Shown here piece after piece: positions 23,445 through 29,708 of a stretch of DNA of 40,038 nucleotides. The notes under the pieces were generated by a model. It worked only from the letters and a program-made list of their open reading frames with translations, made no database searches and was not told where the DNA came from. Made by a program: the position numbers and the translations under genes. Source of the stretch: VBKO01 sp036393835 (lineage in GTDB: Bacteria; Myxococcota; Myxococcia; Myxococcales; 40CM-4-68-19); assembly GCA_036393835.1 (NCBI GenBank), contig DASWGI010000166.1:1-40038 (forward strand), in the 5' to 3' direction. Position 1 is the stretch's first letter. Every line of letters starts with the position of its first letter.

Positions 23445-23825
23445 GTGTCGACGTTCCGGGTCAGCAAGCAGCTGTGGTTCTGCGCCGCGCACCAGGTGCG
23501 CCTCAGCGAGACGCGCTGCGAGGCGCTCCACGGCCACAACTACCGGGTGGTGGTCCACGCGGAGGCCGGCGAGCTGGACTCGACCAGCTACGTACTCGAT
23601 TTCTCCGCGCTCAAGTCGGCCGCCGTGCAGGCCACCGGGCGCTTCGACCACCGCAACATCAACGAGGTGGACCCCTTCACCGAGGGAGGCCGTAATCCGA
23701 CCGCGGAGGAGCTGGCGCGCTTCATCGCGGAGGAGCTGGGCCGGAAGCTCGACGACCGCCGCGTGCGGATCTGCAAGGTGGAAGTCTTCGAGACCGACAA
23801 CAACCGCGCGGAGTACTGCCCATGA
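23445..23825 (+). CDS. queD: 6-carboxytetrahydropterin synthase (6-pyruvoyl tetrahydropterin synthase family)
   Basis: 126 residues. Converts dihydroneopterin triphosphate to 6-carboxytetrahydropterin, the step between FolE2 and QueE. Zinc ligands His16, His29 and His31 lie in FCAAHQV and LHGHNYRVVVHAE; the catalytic Cys25 precedes them in the CEALHGH motif. The later segments DFSALKSAA, FDHRNINEV and NPTAEELARFIAEEL, plus the Glu in KVEVFET, are all as expected. The CxxxHGH form favours a QueD role over a mammalian-type pyruvoyl synthase. GTG start with an immediate -10 box. It is separated by 10 kb from queE and folE2 but belongs to the same pathway. queC and queF are not in view. Confidence 0.92.
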   Translation: MSTFRVSKQLWFCAAHQVRLSETRCEALHGHNYRVVVHAEAGELDSTSYVLDFSALKSAAVQATGRFDHRNINEVDPFTEGGRNPTAEELARFIAEELGRKLDDRRVRICKVEVFETDNNRAEYCP

Positions 23826-23862
23826 CGAGCCTGTCCGCGGGCGGCGAGGCGGCGTCCGTCTG

Positions 23863-24627
23863 ATGCGCAACGGCGTCCAGGCGCGCGCGCCGGCCACCTT
23901 CGAGCCGCGCTTCCGCAGCGGGGTCCCCGCCAAGGTGGAGGGCGCGCTGGCGGCCGCCGTGATCGCGGCGGTGCTGGCGATCTTCTACTACCTCCTGGTG
24001 AAGCTGCCCGGGCCCCTGGTCGTGCACGTCGAGGACGACAAGCACCAGGGCGTGATGAACGCCAAGGTGGTGTGCGACGGTCCCGACGGGAAGCGCTTCA
24101 GCGCGCTGACCGACGTCTTCGGCGAAGCGAAATGGCCGGGCCTCGCGCAGGGCGCCTGGCGGTGCGAAGCGCTGCCTCCGCCCAAGTTCCACACCGGTAC
24201 CCTGGTCGGCTATGCCACGGTGGTCCCGCGCAAGCCGGCGATGTGGATGGCGCGCGTGGAGCGTCCCGCGGCCGCCGTGGTGCAGGTGGTCCGTCCGCGG
24301 GGAGAGCCCCGCGCGGCCCCTGCCGTCCGCGCCGTGTGCGAAGCGGTGCCGGGCGACGACGCGCCCCCCTCCTGGGAGGCGCGCGCGGGGCTGCTCGACG
24401 GCCGCGCCACGCTGTACCTGCCGCATGGCCGGGCCTGCCGCATCGGCCTCACGCGTCCGGAGCTCCCGCCGAACGCGCCCGGGCCGGTCACCGATGCCAG
24501 GCTCGCCTGCGAATCCGGGCCGTGCACGCCCGAGCTGCGCGGAGGCGTGGGCGAGGAGCTGCACGTGGTGCTCGCGCCGAACCCGGACCAGTGGCAGGCG
24601 GCCCGGCCACCGCCCGAGCCGGAGTAG
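23863..24627 (+). CDS. membrane-anchored protein with a carboxypeptidase-regulatory-like (Ig-like) domain
   Basis: 254 residues. One membrane helix at about 29-50 (GALAAAVIAAVLAIFYYLLV), then VHVEDDKHQGVMNAKVVCDG, TDVFGEAKWPGLAQGAWRC: the pattern of a CarboxypepD_reg-like beta domain, which usually mediates binding rather than catalysis. The remainder is Pro/Ala-rich with several cysteines (VRAVCEA, GRACRIG, LACESGPC) that could form disulfides outside the cytoplasm. The C-terminus is PPPEPE. ATG at 23863 follows queD by 37 bases, so it may be co-transcribed, but a functional link is not obvious. I do not recognise a named family. Confidence 0.7.
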   Translation: MRNGVQARAPATFEPRFRSGVPAKVEGALAAAVIAAVLAIFYYLLVKLPGPLVVHVEDDKHQGVMNAKVVCDGPDGKRFSALTDVFGEAKWPGLAQGAWRCEALPPPKFHTGTLVGYATVVPRKPAMWMARVERPAAAVVQVVRPRGEPRAAPAVRAVCEAVPGDDAPPSWEARAGLLDGRATLYLPHGRACRIGLTRPELPPNAPGPVTDARLACESGPCTPELRGGVGEELHVVLAPNPDQWQAARPPPEPE

Positions 24628-24837
24628 GCCTCCGGAAGAATCCTCCACTACATGAAGCCCGCTGCGCGAACGGCACACTCCCAGAGCGCCGCACGGCGGA
24701 GCTTCGCCCTGGCCCGCCGATCTGGAGACGGACCACCCTTCCAACCGAGAGGGATTGGCCAATGCACGAAGACGCGGTTTGAACGTCCCTTGGTCCTTCC
24801 TTGTCGAGGTGAGCGGCGGCCGCGCGCAATGCGAAGC
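24628..24837. other. gap between convergent genes at the left edge of the low-GC patch
   Basis: 210 bases with no supported gene, tRNA or clear terminator. Base composition falls noticeably from left to right, so an insertion boundary is likely within or near this gap. A 10-base match to the opposite edge (24666-24675 with 27505-27514, GCGAACGGCA) is too short to call an attachment site. Confidence 0.5.
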
Positions 24838-26034
24838 CTATTGCGGGAATCTGAGTTGACCCTGTGCGGCGTTGTACTCCTGAGGGATTTGCTCCTCATC
24901 GTATTCGAATGCCCTGTAGAGCTGTCGAATCAAGGGATACGCACTTCGATCGGGAGACGCATGAAGTTCTTGCCAGGTGACTTCAATCGGCGGATCAGTA
25001 AAGAAGTGCGGTTGTTGCGAAATCTCGACGAACTTCTTAGGCCTCGCCATTTGATACCCGATCGAAGCTGGAGAGAAAGGCGCGAGTCTCCATTCGCCGA
25101 TTTGAAAGACGCCCATCGCCAGGAGAATCTTCGTTTCGGGCTCTAAGGGCCGCGTCGCATGGTTCGCGTACAGAGTTCGTGCGAGCCGTACAATGGAAAC
25201 CGGGAGTTCGATTAACGCGAATGGCCAGAGCTCGTCAGGTTCACCACGCCAATGAAGGCGCTCGAGCACTGCGCTGAACTCGATGCCACCATTCTCATGT
25301 ATCGTGAGCCACTGCACCTTCCCGCTCTCCCCGAATCTCCACCCATTCGGGAGGGTCGGCTTGGGCTGACTGTAGTTGCTTGTGAAGTTCCACCCCAGCG
25401 GCCGGTTTCCTGTCAGTTGGGGGTGGCGAAGCAGTGGTTCCAATGTCTCGCCCTTCAGAGACAAGCGGATCGGCGCTGAAGGCTGAACTATGATTCGCAG
25501 TCCTGCAACTGTTGCGTCGTCCGCCCACGTACGCATTCTTTGCGTGAGGCTCTTCCGCACTGTTTCCGTTGCGTCCTGCTGAGTATCTGTCACGCTGACG
25601 AACGCGGCCGCGATCTCCTCGCGAGTCATTTCGCGGAGACGACTGCCAGTTCGCCTCAAGAATGCTCTACCGGATTGCCGCCGCAACGCGTACGGCCCTT
25701 GTCGGCCCCTCTTTACTTGAATGCAGAGCACGCCGCGGTTGGGGGCAGCGGCGAGCGGTTCGACATCGATCAGGACGTCACTCCCAATCACTGGGGGCGG
25801 CTCGATCAAATCCACGACCGCATTCTGCAGGCGCGCGCGTTCACGCTCCACGTCTTCGACTGCCTCAACTGAGTTCGCAATCGCATCCTTCTCAGTGACG
25901 CCAATCCATAGTGAACCTCCGTCAGTGTTCAGGAAGCCAACGATCTCGCGAGCGATATTGGCGGGATCCCGAAGCGCCGCCGCAGCTTTGAACTCCAAGT
26001 GCAGATCTTCCTTGAGACCGAGTGGAAGTTCCAC
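24838..26034 (-). CDS. AlbA_2 (Schlafen-type) domain protein of the low-GC module
   Basis: 398 residues. Residues about 8-140 are an AlbA_2/Schlafen-like domain: GLKEDLHLEFKAAAALRDPA, REIVGFLNTDGGSLWIGVTE and VLCIQVKRGRQGPYALR, a fold that binds nucleic acid or nucleotides and, in some proteins, cleaves RNA. The C-terminal 250 residues (from about 165) are unrecognised, with helices and a Trp-rich centre (PLGWNFTSNY, PNGWRFGESGKVQWLTI). GTG at 26034 starts one base after the stop of the ATPase gene, so the two are tightly coupled. Codon use favours A/T at third positions far more than neighbouring genes (29 of 60 G+C at 24961-25020). Candidate effector of a two-gene system; function not proven. 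Confidence 0.78.
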   Translation of the reverse strand: MELPLGLKEDLHLEFKAAAALRDPANIAREIVGFLNTDGGSLWIGVTEKDAIANSVEAVEDVERERARLQNAVVDLIEPPPVIGSDVLIDVEPLAAAPNRGVLCIQVKRGRQGPYALRRQSGRAFLRRTGSRLREMTREEIAAAFVSVTDTQQDATETVRKSLTQRMRTWADDATVAGLRIIVQPSAPIRLSLKGETLEPLLRHPQLTGNRPLGWNFTSNYSQPKPTLPNGWRFGESGKVQWLTIHENGGIEFSAVLERLHWRGEPDELWPFALIELPVSIVRLARTLYANHATRPLEPETKILLAMGVFQIGEWRLAPFSPASIGYQMARPKKFVEISQQPHFFTDPPIEVTWQELHASPDRSAYPLIRQLYRAFEYDEEQIPQEYNAAQGQLRFPQ

Positions 26035-26035
26035 G

Positions 26036-27394
26036 TTAGGTGCCCCCGATCCAGTCGTGTGGCGCGAGAAGGAACGACTCTGCCGGCGCAAGCCATACGT
26101 CTCCGCTCTTGCGGCTCTCCAATCCACCGTGAACAACGATACAGTGGTCTGGCTTTAGGCGGGCTGCGATAGCGGCTAACTGGTCGACTTTTTTCTGCGG
26201 ATCCTTGCTAGAGGTTACCTCGATCAAGGCACGGATCTGAGATCCGGAGTGCAGAACGAAATCCACTTCCGAGCGGCCATCGGCATCGCGGATGTACGAG
26301 ACACTTAGTTCACGCTGCGTGGCATTTTCGCGGAGGTGTCGGAAGACTACCGCCTCGAAACAACGGCCCCTAACTGCGCCATCCTGTAGCGGCTCGGCGA
26401 GCCCACTGAACGCCACCACAAGCGCGTGATCGGACGCGTAGAGTTTAGGGTAGGAGCGCCCGGCAAGCCGCCCGGTAGAGGACCGGGCGAATACATCGGC
26501 GCGAGCGATGAGCATCGTTTCTTCCAATAGCCCGATCCACTTCTCTAGCGATCGCCTATCCGCGGGCGAGCCCCCTAGCCGCTGAAAGAACCGCGTGCGC
26601 GTCGCGGCATCGAAGATGGCGCCCGAATCCGAAACCAGATACACGAACAGATCCCGCACACGTTCGACATCAGCGCCTGATCGTATTAGGTCGCGCACGA
26701 TCGCCCGGTCCACCGTATCAGCGCGGATACGACGATGTGCCTCTGAAAGCGATTCTGCGTAGACAAACTCGGGGCGGCCGCCCAAGGTCAGATACCTCTC
26801 AAATGACGTTGGCAGACGCGCAAGAGTATCGATCCCCGACTCGTGTGGACGAGCCTGGACACCCAGAAATTCTCCGAACGATAACGCCTCGAGTCGGTAT
26901 TCGTCCCATCTGCCCAGACCAGATTCCCGTCCGCCTTCTCGCAGAAGAGTGGCAGCAGAGTCAGTGATCAGAAAGCGGCCCCTCCTCGCATCGACAGCAT
27001 GCTTGAGCCAGTCTCCCCAGCGGTTGCCGCGGCTGATCTCGTCGAACAAAAAAAATCGAGGTTTATCTCGCTGCACGCCGGGTGGGTCGAACATCACGAC
27101 ATCCCGGGGAGAGAGTCCTTCCGCGGGCAAGCGTTCATCAGAGAAGTCGAAGTAAGTAATGTTCGCCGCTGGAACCCCGACTCCTTCGATCAGGTCGTCA
27201 ACCAACTGGAAGAGAAGGGTGGTCTTGCCCACTTGGCGGGGACCCAGCAGCACGGCAGCCCGCCGCCCCGATCCGGTCAAATGCCGAAGCAGCGAGGCAT
27301 GAACGGGACGTCGGAAATGAAGCCCTACTGCTAGGCGGGCACTGCGGTCGCGCCAGCCCGGATTCAAGTCGTTCAGGATCTCAGCTAGTAGCAT
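26036..27394 (-). CDS. AAA (AAA_14) ATPase with DUF4143 C-terminal domain
   Basis: 452 residues from ATG 27394. Walker A GPRQVGKT at 51-58, Walker B RFFLFDEI (Asp118-Glu119), then TDSAATLLRE, LEALSFGEFLG and a C-terminal DUF4143 region with GRCFEAVVFRHLREN, SEVDFVLHSG and ALIEVTSSKD. DUF4143 resembles a PD-(D/E)xK nuclease; here the ExK-like site reads EVT with Lys displaced, so activity is uncertain. Such ATPases are common in accessory regions and some sit in defence or toxin-like modules. The start is chosen because TATAAT lies 12 bases upstream; an in-frame ATG at 27445 lies upstream of that promoter. Low GC and its own promoter suggest acquisition. The partner gene follows after one base. 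Confidence 0.85.
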   Translation of the reverse strand: MLLAEILNDLNPGWRDRSARLAVGLHFRRPVHASLLRHLTGSGRRAAVLLGPRQVGKTTLLFQLVDDLIEGVGVPAANITYFDFSDERLPAEGLSPRDVVMFDPPGVQRDKPRFFLFDEISRGNRWGDWLKHAVDARRGRFLITDSAATLLREGGRESGLGRWDEYRLEALSFGEFLGVQARPHESGIDTLARLPTSFERYLTLGGRPEFVYAESLSEAHRRIRADTVDRAIVRDLIRSGADVERVRDLFVYLVSDSGAIFDAATRTRFFQRLGGSPADRRSLEKWIGLLEETMLIARADVFARSSTGRLAGRSYPKLYASDHALVVAFSGLAEPLQDGAVRGRCFEAVVFRHLRENATQRELSVSYIRDADGRSEVDFVLHSGSQIRALIEVTSSKDPQKKVDQLAAIAARLKPDHCIVVHGGLESRKSGDVWLAPAESFLLAPHDWIGGT

Positions 27395-27406
27395 CGCGAT
27401 GCCGAT

Positions 27407-27412
27407 ATTATA
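27407..27412 (-). promoter_or_regulatory. consensus -10 box of the ATPase-AlbA_2 module
   Basis: TATAAT on the minus strand (27412-27407), a perfect consensus and unusually AT-rich for this genome, 12 bases before the ATG at 27394. No good -35 at 16-18 bases was found. The leader is too short for a normal ribosome site. Confidence 0.55.
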
Positions 27413-27516
27413 CACGTTTCTGAGCAGCGCAATGTCGTGCGGCAACGGCGAGCTCTATGGCGCGGCGCGTTAGTCCCGAGGAAAGGGCTGGAAACGTGAG
27501 CAGGGCGAACGGCAGC

Positions 27517-27640
27517 ATGGCCGTGGCCGCGCTCCAGGTGCAGGGCGCGGGAGATCGGGCGGCTTGGCGCCGAACTGGCGGCGCTCAAGGAGCAAGTCGA
27601 AGCCCGCGCCTCCGCCCGCCAGGCGCCGATTGGCGCGGGC
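27517..27640 (+). pseudogene. possible remnant of a coiled-coil gene at the right edge of the low-GC patch
   Basis: Reading ATG at 27517 gives MAVAALQVQ; shifting frame by one after that gives AREIGRLGAELAALKEQVEA, a fluent heptad-rich helix, which then runs into the antisense of the aldolase gene. The base composition is that of the host, not of the patch. It may be the tail of a gene broken by the insertion. The frame shift and shortness make this tentative. Confidence 0.25.
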
Positions 27641-27641
27641 G

Positions 27642-27656
27642 GACCGCTGAGCGGTC
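27642..27656 (-). terminator. hairpin at the aldolase stop codon
   Basis: GACCGCT and AGCGGTC are perfectly complementary around a single base, overlapping the TGA of the aldolase gene. A second small stem (GCGCC-GATT-GGCGC, about 27624-27637) follows. No T-run is present; it may end or protect the mRNA. Confidence 0.4.
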
Positions 27657-28584
27657 AGCTCCGTCCGGCGAACACGTCCATCACGTCGCGGAGCAGCTTC
27701 ATTCCCTCGTCGTGCGGGCGCTGGAAGCTGTTGCGCCCCATGATGGAGCCGAAGGCGCCTCCGTCGCGCAGCCCGCGCACCTCCTGGAGGATCTCGTCGG
27801 TGCCCTTCGCCTCGCCGCCCGAGAAGATGACGATGCGCTTCCCGTTGAACGAGCTCTGCACCACGTGCCGCACGCGGTCGGCCAGGCTCTTGATGGGGAT
27901 GTTGTATTTCTCGAAGACCTTCTGCGCCTCCGGCTGGTAGATGAACTCGGTGGGCGGCTTGACCTTCACGACGTGCGCGCCGAGCTCGCAGGCGATGTGG
28001 GCGGCGTACCCGGCCACGTCCACCGCCGTCTCCCCCTTCTTGTCGGTGATGCCCTCGCCGCGCGGGTAGCTCCACACCACCACCGCCAGGCCGTGCTCCT
28101 TGGACTCCTCGGTCAGCTCGCGCAGTTCCTCGTACATCGTGTTCCGCGCCGACGACCCCGGGTAGATGGTGAACCCGATCGCGACGCAGCCCAGCCGCGC
28201 CGCATCCTTCACGCTCCCGGTGACGGCGGAGCAGGGCGGATGGCCCTTCGACAGGGTGTCGCTGTTGTTGAGCTTGAGGATGAGCGGGATCTGCCCGGCG
28301 AACTTCCCGGCCACGGCCTCCAGGAAGCCGAGCGGCGCGGCGTACGCGTTGCAGCCGGCGTCAATGGCGAGCTGGATGTGGTACTCGGGGTCGTATCCGG
28401 CGGGATTGGGTCCGAAGGAGCGCGAGGGCCCGTGCTCGAAGCCCTGGTCGACGGGCAGGATGACCATCTTCCCCGAGCCGGCGAGCCGGCCGTGGTTGAG
28501 CATGCGGGCGATGTTGGTCTTGGTGCCCGGGTTGTCGGAAGGGTACCAGCTCAGGATCTCGCGGACGCGCGCAGTGAATTCCAT
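27655..28584 (-). CDS. class I fructose-bisphosphate aldolase (DhnA/archaeal type)
   Basis: 309 residues. Splits fructose 1,6-bisphosphate into triose phosphates through a Schiff-base lysine. Features: VILPVDQGFEHGPSRSFGPN, PLILKLNNSDTL, AIGFTIYPGSSARNTMYEEL, VWSYPRGEGI and the Schiff-base region GAHVVKVKPPTEF (Lys207 or Lys209), then VIFSGGEAKG and SIMGRNSFQRPHDEG. This is the COG1830 type rather than the muscle type or class II. ATG at 28584 has GAGAGG 5 bases upstream; a longer frame from 28635 would cross the promoter. It is transcribed alone, away from the divergent membrane-protein gene. Cytosolic glycolysis or gluconeogenesis role. Confidence 0.92.
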   Translation of the reverse strand: MEFTARVREILSWYPSDNPGTKTNIARMLNHGRLAGSGKMVILPVDQGFEHGPSRSFGPNPAGYDPEYHIQLAIDAGCNAYAAPLGFLEAVAGKFAGQIPLILKLNNSDTLSKGHPPCSAVTGSVKDAARLGCVAIGFTIYPGSSARNTMYEELRELTEESKEHGLAVVVWSYPRGEGITDKKGETAVDVAGYAAHIACELGAHVVKVKPPTEFIYQPEAQKVFEKYNIPIKSLADRVRHVVQSSFNGKRIVIFSGGEAKGTDEILQEVRGLRDGGAFGSIMGRNSFQRPHDEGMKLLRDVMDVFAGRS

Positions 28585-28612
28585 GTCGGCCTCTCGCAGT
28601 CGAAGGGCCGCG

Positions 28613-28642
28613 AGGCTACCAGCCGCGAGCGGCAAGGTTCAA
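28613..28642 (-). promoter_or_regulatory. aldolase promoter
   Basis: On the minus strand TTGAAC (28642-28637), an 18-base spacer ending in TGG, and TAGCCT (28618-28613) lie 29-58 bases before the ATG. The extended -10 TGG helps a moderate hexamer. Confidence 0.5.
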
Positions 28643-28782
28643 GGAACTCCGTGCCCCCGTGTCGAGAAGCGGGCGGGCTGACCGCGCCGTGGAGGGCCGG
28701 GTGCGGGCAGGTGGGGACGCGCGCCAAACGGCCGTCGGCAGGGCCAGGCGCGCGGTGGTCGCCGGTGTGCCCGCCGTCCACA

Positions 28783-28812
28783 GTGAACCCTTCGCTCGCG
28801 TTCCGGTACGAT
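28783..28812 (+). promoter_or_regulatory. possible promoter of the small membrane-protein gene
   Basis: GTGAAC (28783-28788), an 18-base spacer and TACGAT (28807-28812) precede the ATG at 28842. The arrangement mirrors the aldolase promoter (TTGAAC, 18, TAGCCT). Moderate matches only. Confidence 0.35.
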
Positions 28813-28841
28813 TCCGCGACACTCAGGGTCAGGGGGACCGC

Positions 28842-29312
28842 ATGGGAGTGTTCGGGACAAGGCTCTTCGGTCAGGCCGATCGAGTGGCCGGTTTGTTCTG
28901 CGTGCGCACGAAGTTCTTCCACGTGAACTTCGTGCCTCTCGTTCCTCTCGCCTCGTACCTGATCTTCGAGGAGAAGGGCGGCTCGGGCAACCGGGGCGTC
29001 GAGCTGAAGAAGCTCCGCTGGAACTCCGTCCTGCTCGCGTGGCTGCGCACTCCGCTCTGGATCGCTTGCGGCATCAGCTCGGTCATCGGGCTCGTGCTGG
29101 CCGTCGGGGTCCACCACGACTGGCAGACCGCCGGGCCGATGCTCGGGCTGGCGGCGGTGACGGGCGCCGCGTTCTACGCCACCTACCGGTTCTCCGAGGC
29201 GAGCTTCGAGCGCGCCTCCGAGCTGGCCCGCTTGGTCGGCCTGCCCCGGGAATTCACCGCTGCCCTCGAGCAGCGCTTCGGCCGCAGCTTCGTGCCCGAC
29301 CTCGCGCAGTAG
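28842..29312 (+). CDS. small two-helix membrane protein of unknown function
   Basis: 156 residues. The N-terminal half has FCVRTKFFHVNFVPLVPLAS, reminiscent of zinc-ribbon-linked membrane proteins that carry an FFxxFVPLxPL stretch, but no cysteine pair is present here. Two membrane helices follow at about 73-96 (WIACGISSVIGLVLAVGV) and 101-121 (GPMLGLAAVTGAAFYATY), then an amphipathic tail ending RSFVPDLAQ. ATG has GGGGGA 5 bases upstream. Its stop lies two bases from the stop of the convergent RidA gene. I cannot assign a function. Confidence 0.75.
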   Translation: MGVFGTRLFGQADRVAGLFCVRTKFFHVNFVPLVPLASYLIFEEKGGSGNRGVELKKLRWNSVLLAWLRTPLWIACGISSVIGLVLAVGVHHDWQTAGPMLGLAAVTGAAFYATYRFSEASFERASELARLVGLPREFTAALEQRFGRSFVPDLAQ

Positions 29313-29314
29313 GT

Positions 29315-29704
29315 TCAGGGGGCGACGGCGTCCGCCTCGATCTCGATCAGCATGGCGGGGTCGATCAGGGCCTTGACCTCGACCATGGTGGTGGTGGGCG
29401 GGCAGGCGGCGAAGAACTCGCCGTGGGCGCGCCCGTACTCCTGCCAGCGGGAGATGTCGGTCACGAACATGCGCGTGCGCACGATGCGGGCGCGGTCGGC
29501 GCCGAGCTTGCCCAGCGCACGCTCGATCAGCTCCAGGCAGCGCCGGGCCTGCGCGTACGCGTCGCCGGGCGCGTGCACGCGCTCGCCGGACTCGTCCACG
29601 GGCGCGGTGCCGGTCACGTAGATGTGCTGGCCGGCGCGCAGCGCGCGGCAGTAGCCGACCTTCGGCTCCCACGGTGCCTTCGAGAACGCGCGCTGGAATT
29701 CCAT
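29315..29704 (-). CDS. RidA (YjgF/YER057c/UK114) family protein
   Basis: 129 residues, the family's normal length. RidA proteins hydrolyse reactive enamine/imine intermediates made by PLP enzymes. Seen: a trimer-forming beta-alpha fold pattern with VGYCRALRAGQHIYVTGTAP, DAYAQARRCLELIERALGKL, ARIVRTRMFVTDISRWQEYG and PPTTTMVEVKALIDPAMLIE. The catalytic Arg of active RidA corresponds to an Arg in the RIVRTRMF strand and the C-terminal Glu to IEIEADA; this needs alignment to be sure. ATG start. It lies 4 bases downstream of plsB and is probably co-transcribed. A functional link to phospholipid synthesis is not known. Confidence 0.9.
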   Translation of the reverse strand: MEFQRAFSKAPWEPKVGYCRALRAGQHIYVTGTAPVDESGERVHAPGDAYAQARRCLELIERALGKLGADRARIVRTRMFVTDISRWQEYGRAHGEFFAACPPTTTMVEVKALIDPAMLIEIEADAVAP

Positions 29705-29708
29705 CGCC

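Noticed and set aside
24666..27514. GCGAACGGCA direct repeat flanking the low-GC patch as an attachment site
   Set aside because: Only 10 bases, not next to a tRNA or integrase, and the copies are not at clear composition boundaries. Chance is a fair explanation.
28659..28841. Longer start for the small membrane protein at 28842
   Set aside because: The extra 61 codons cross the probable promoter and lack a ribosome site; GGGGGA sits right before the 28842 ATG.
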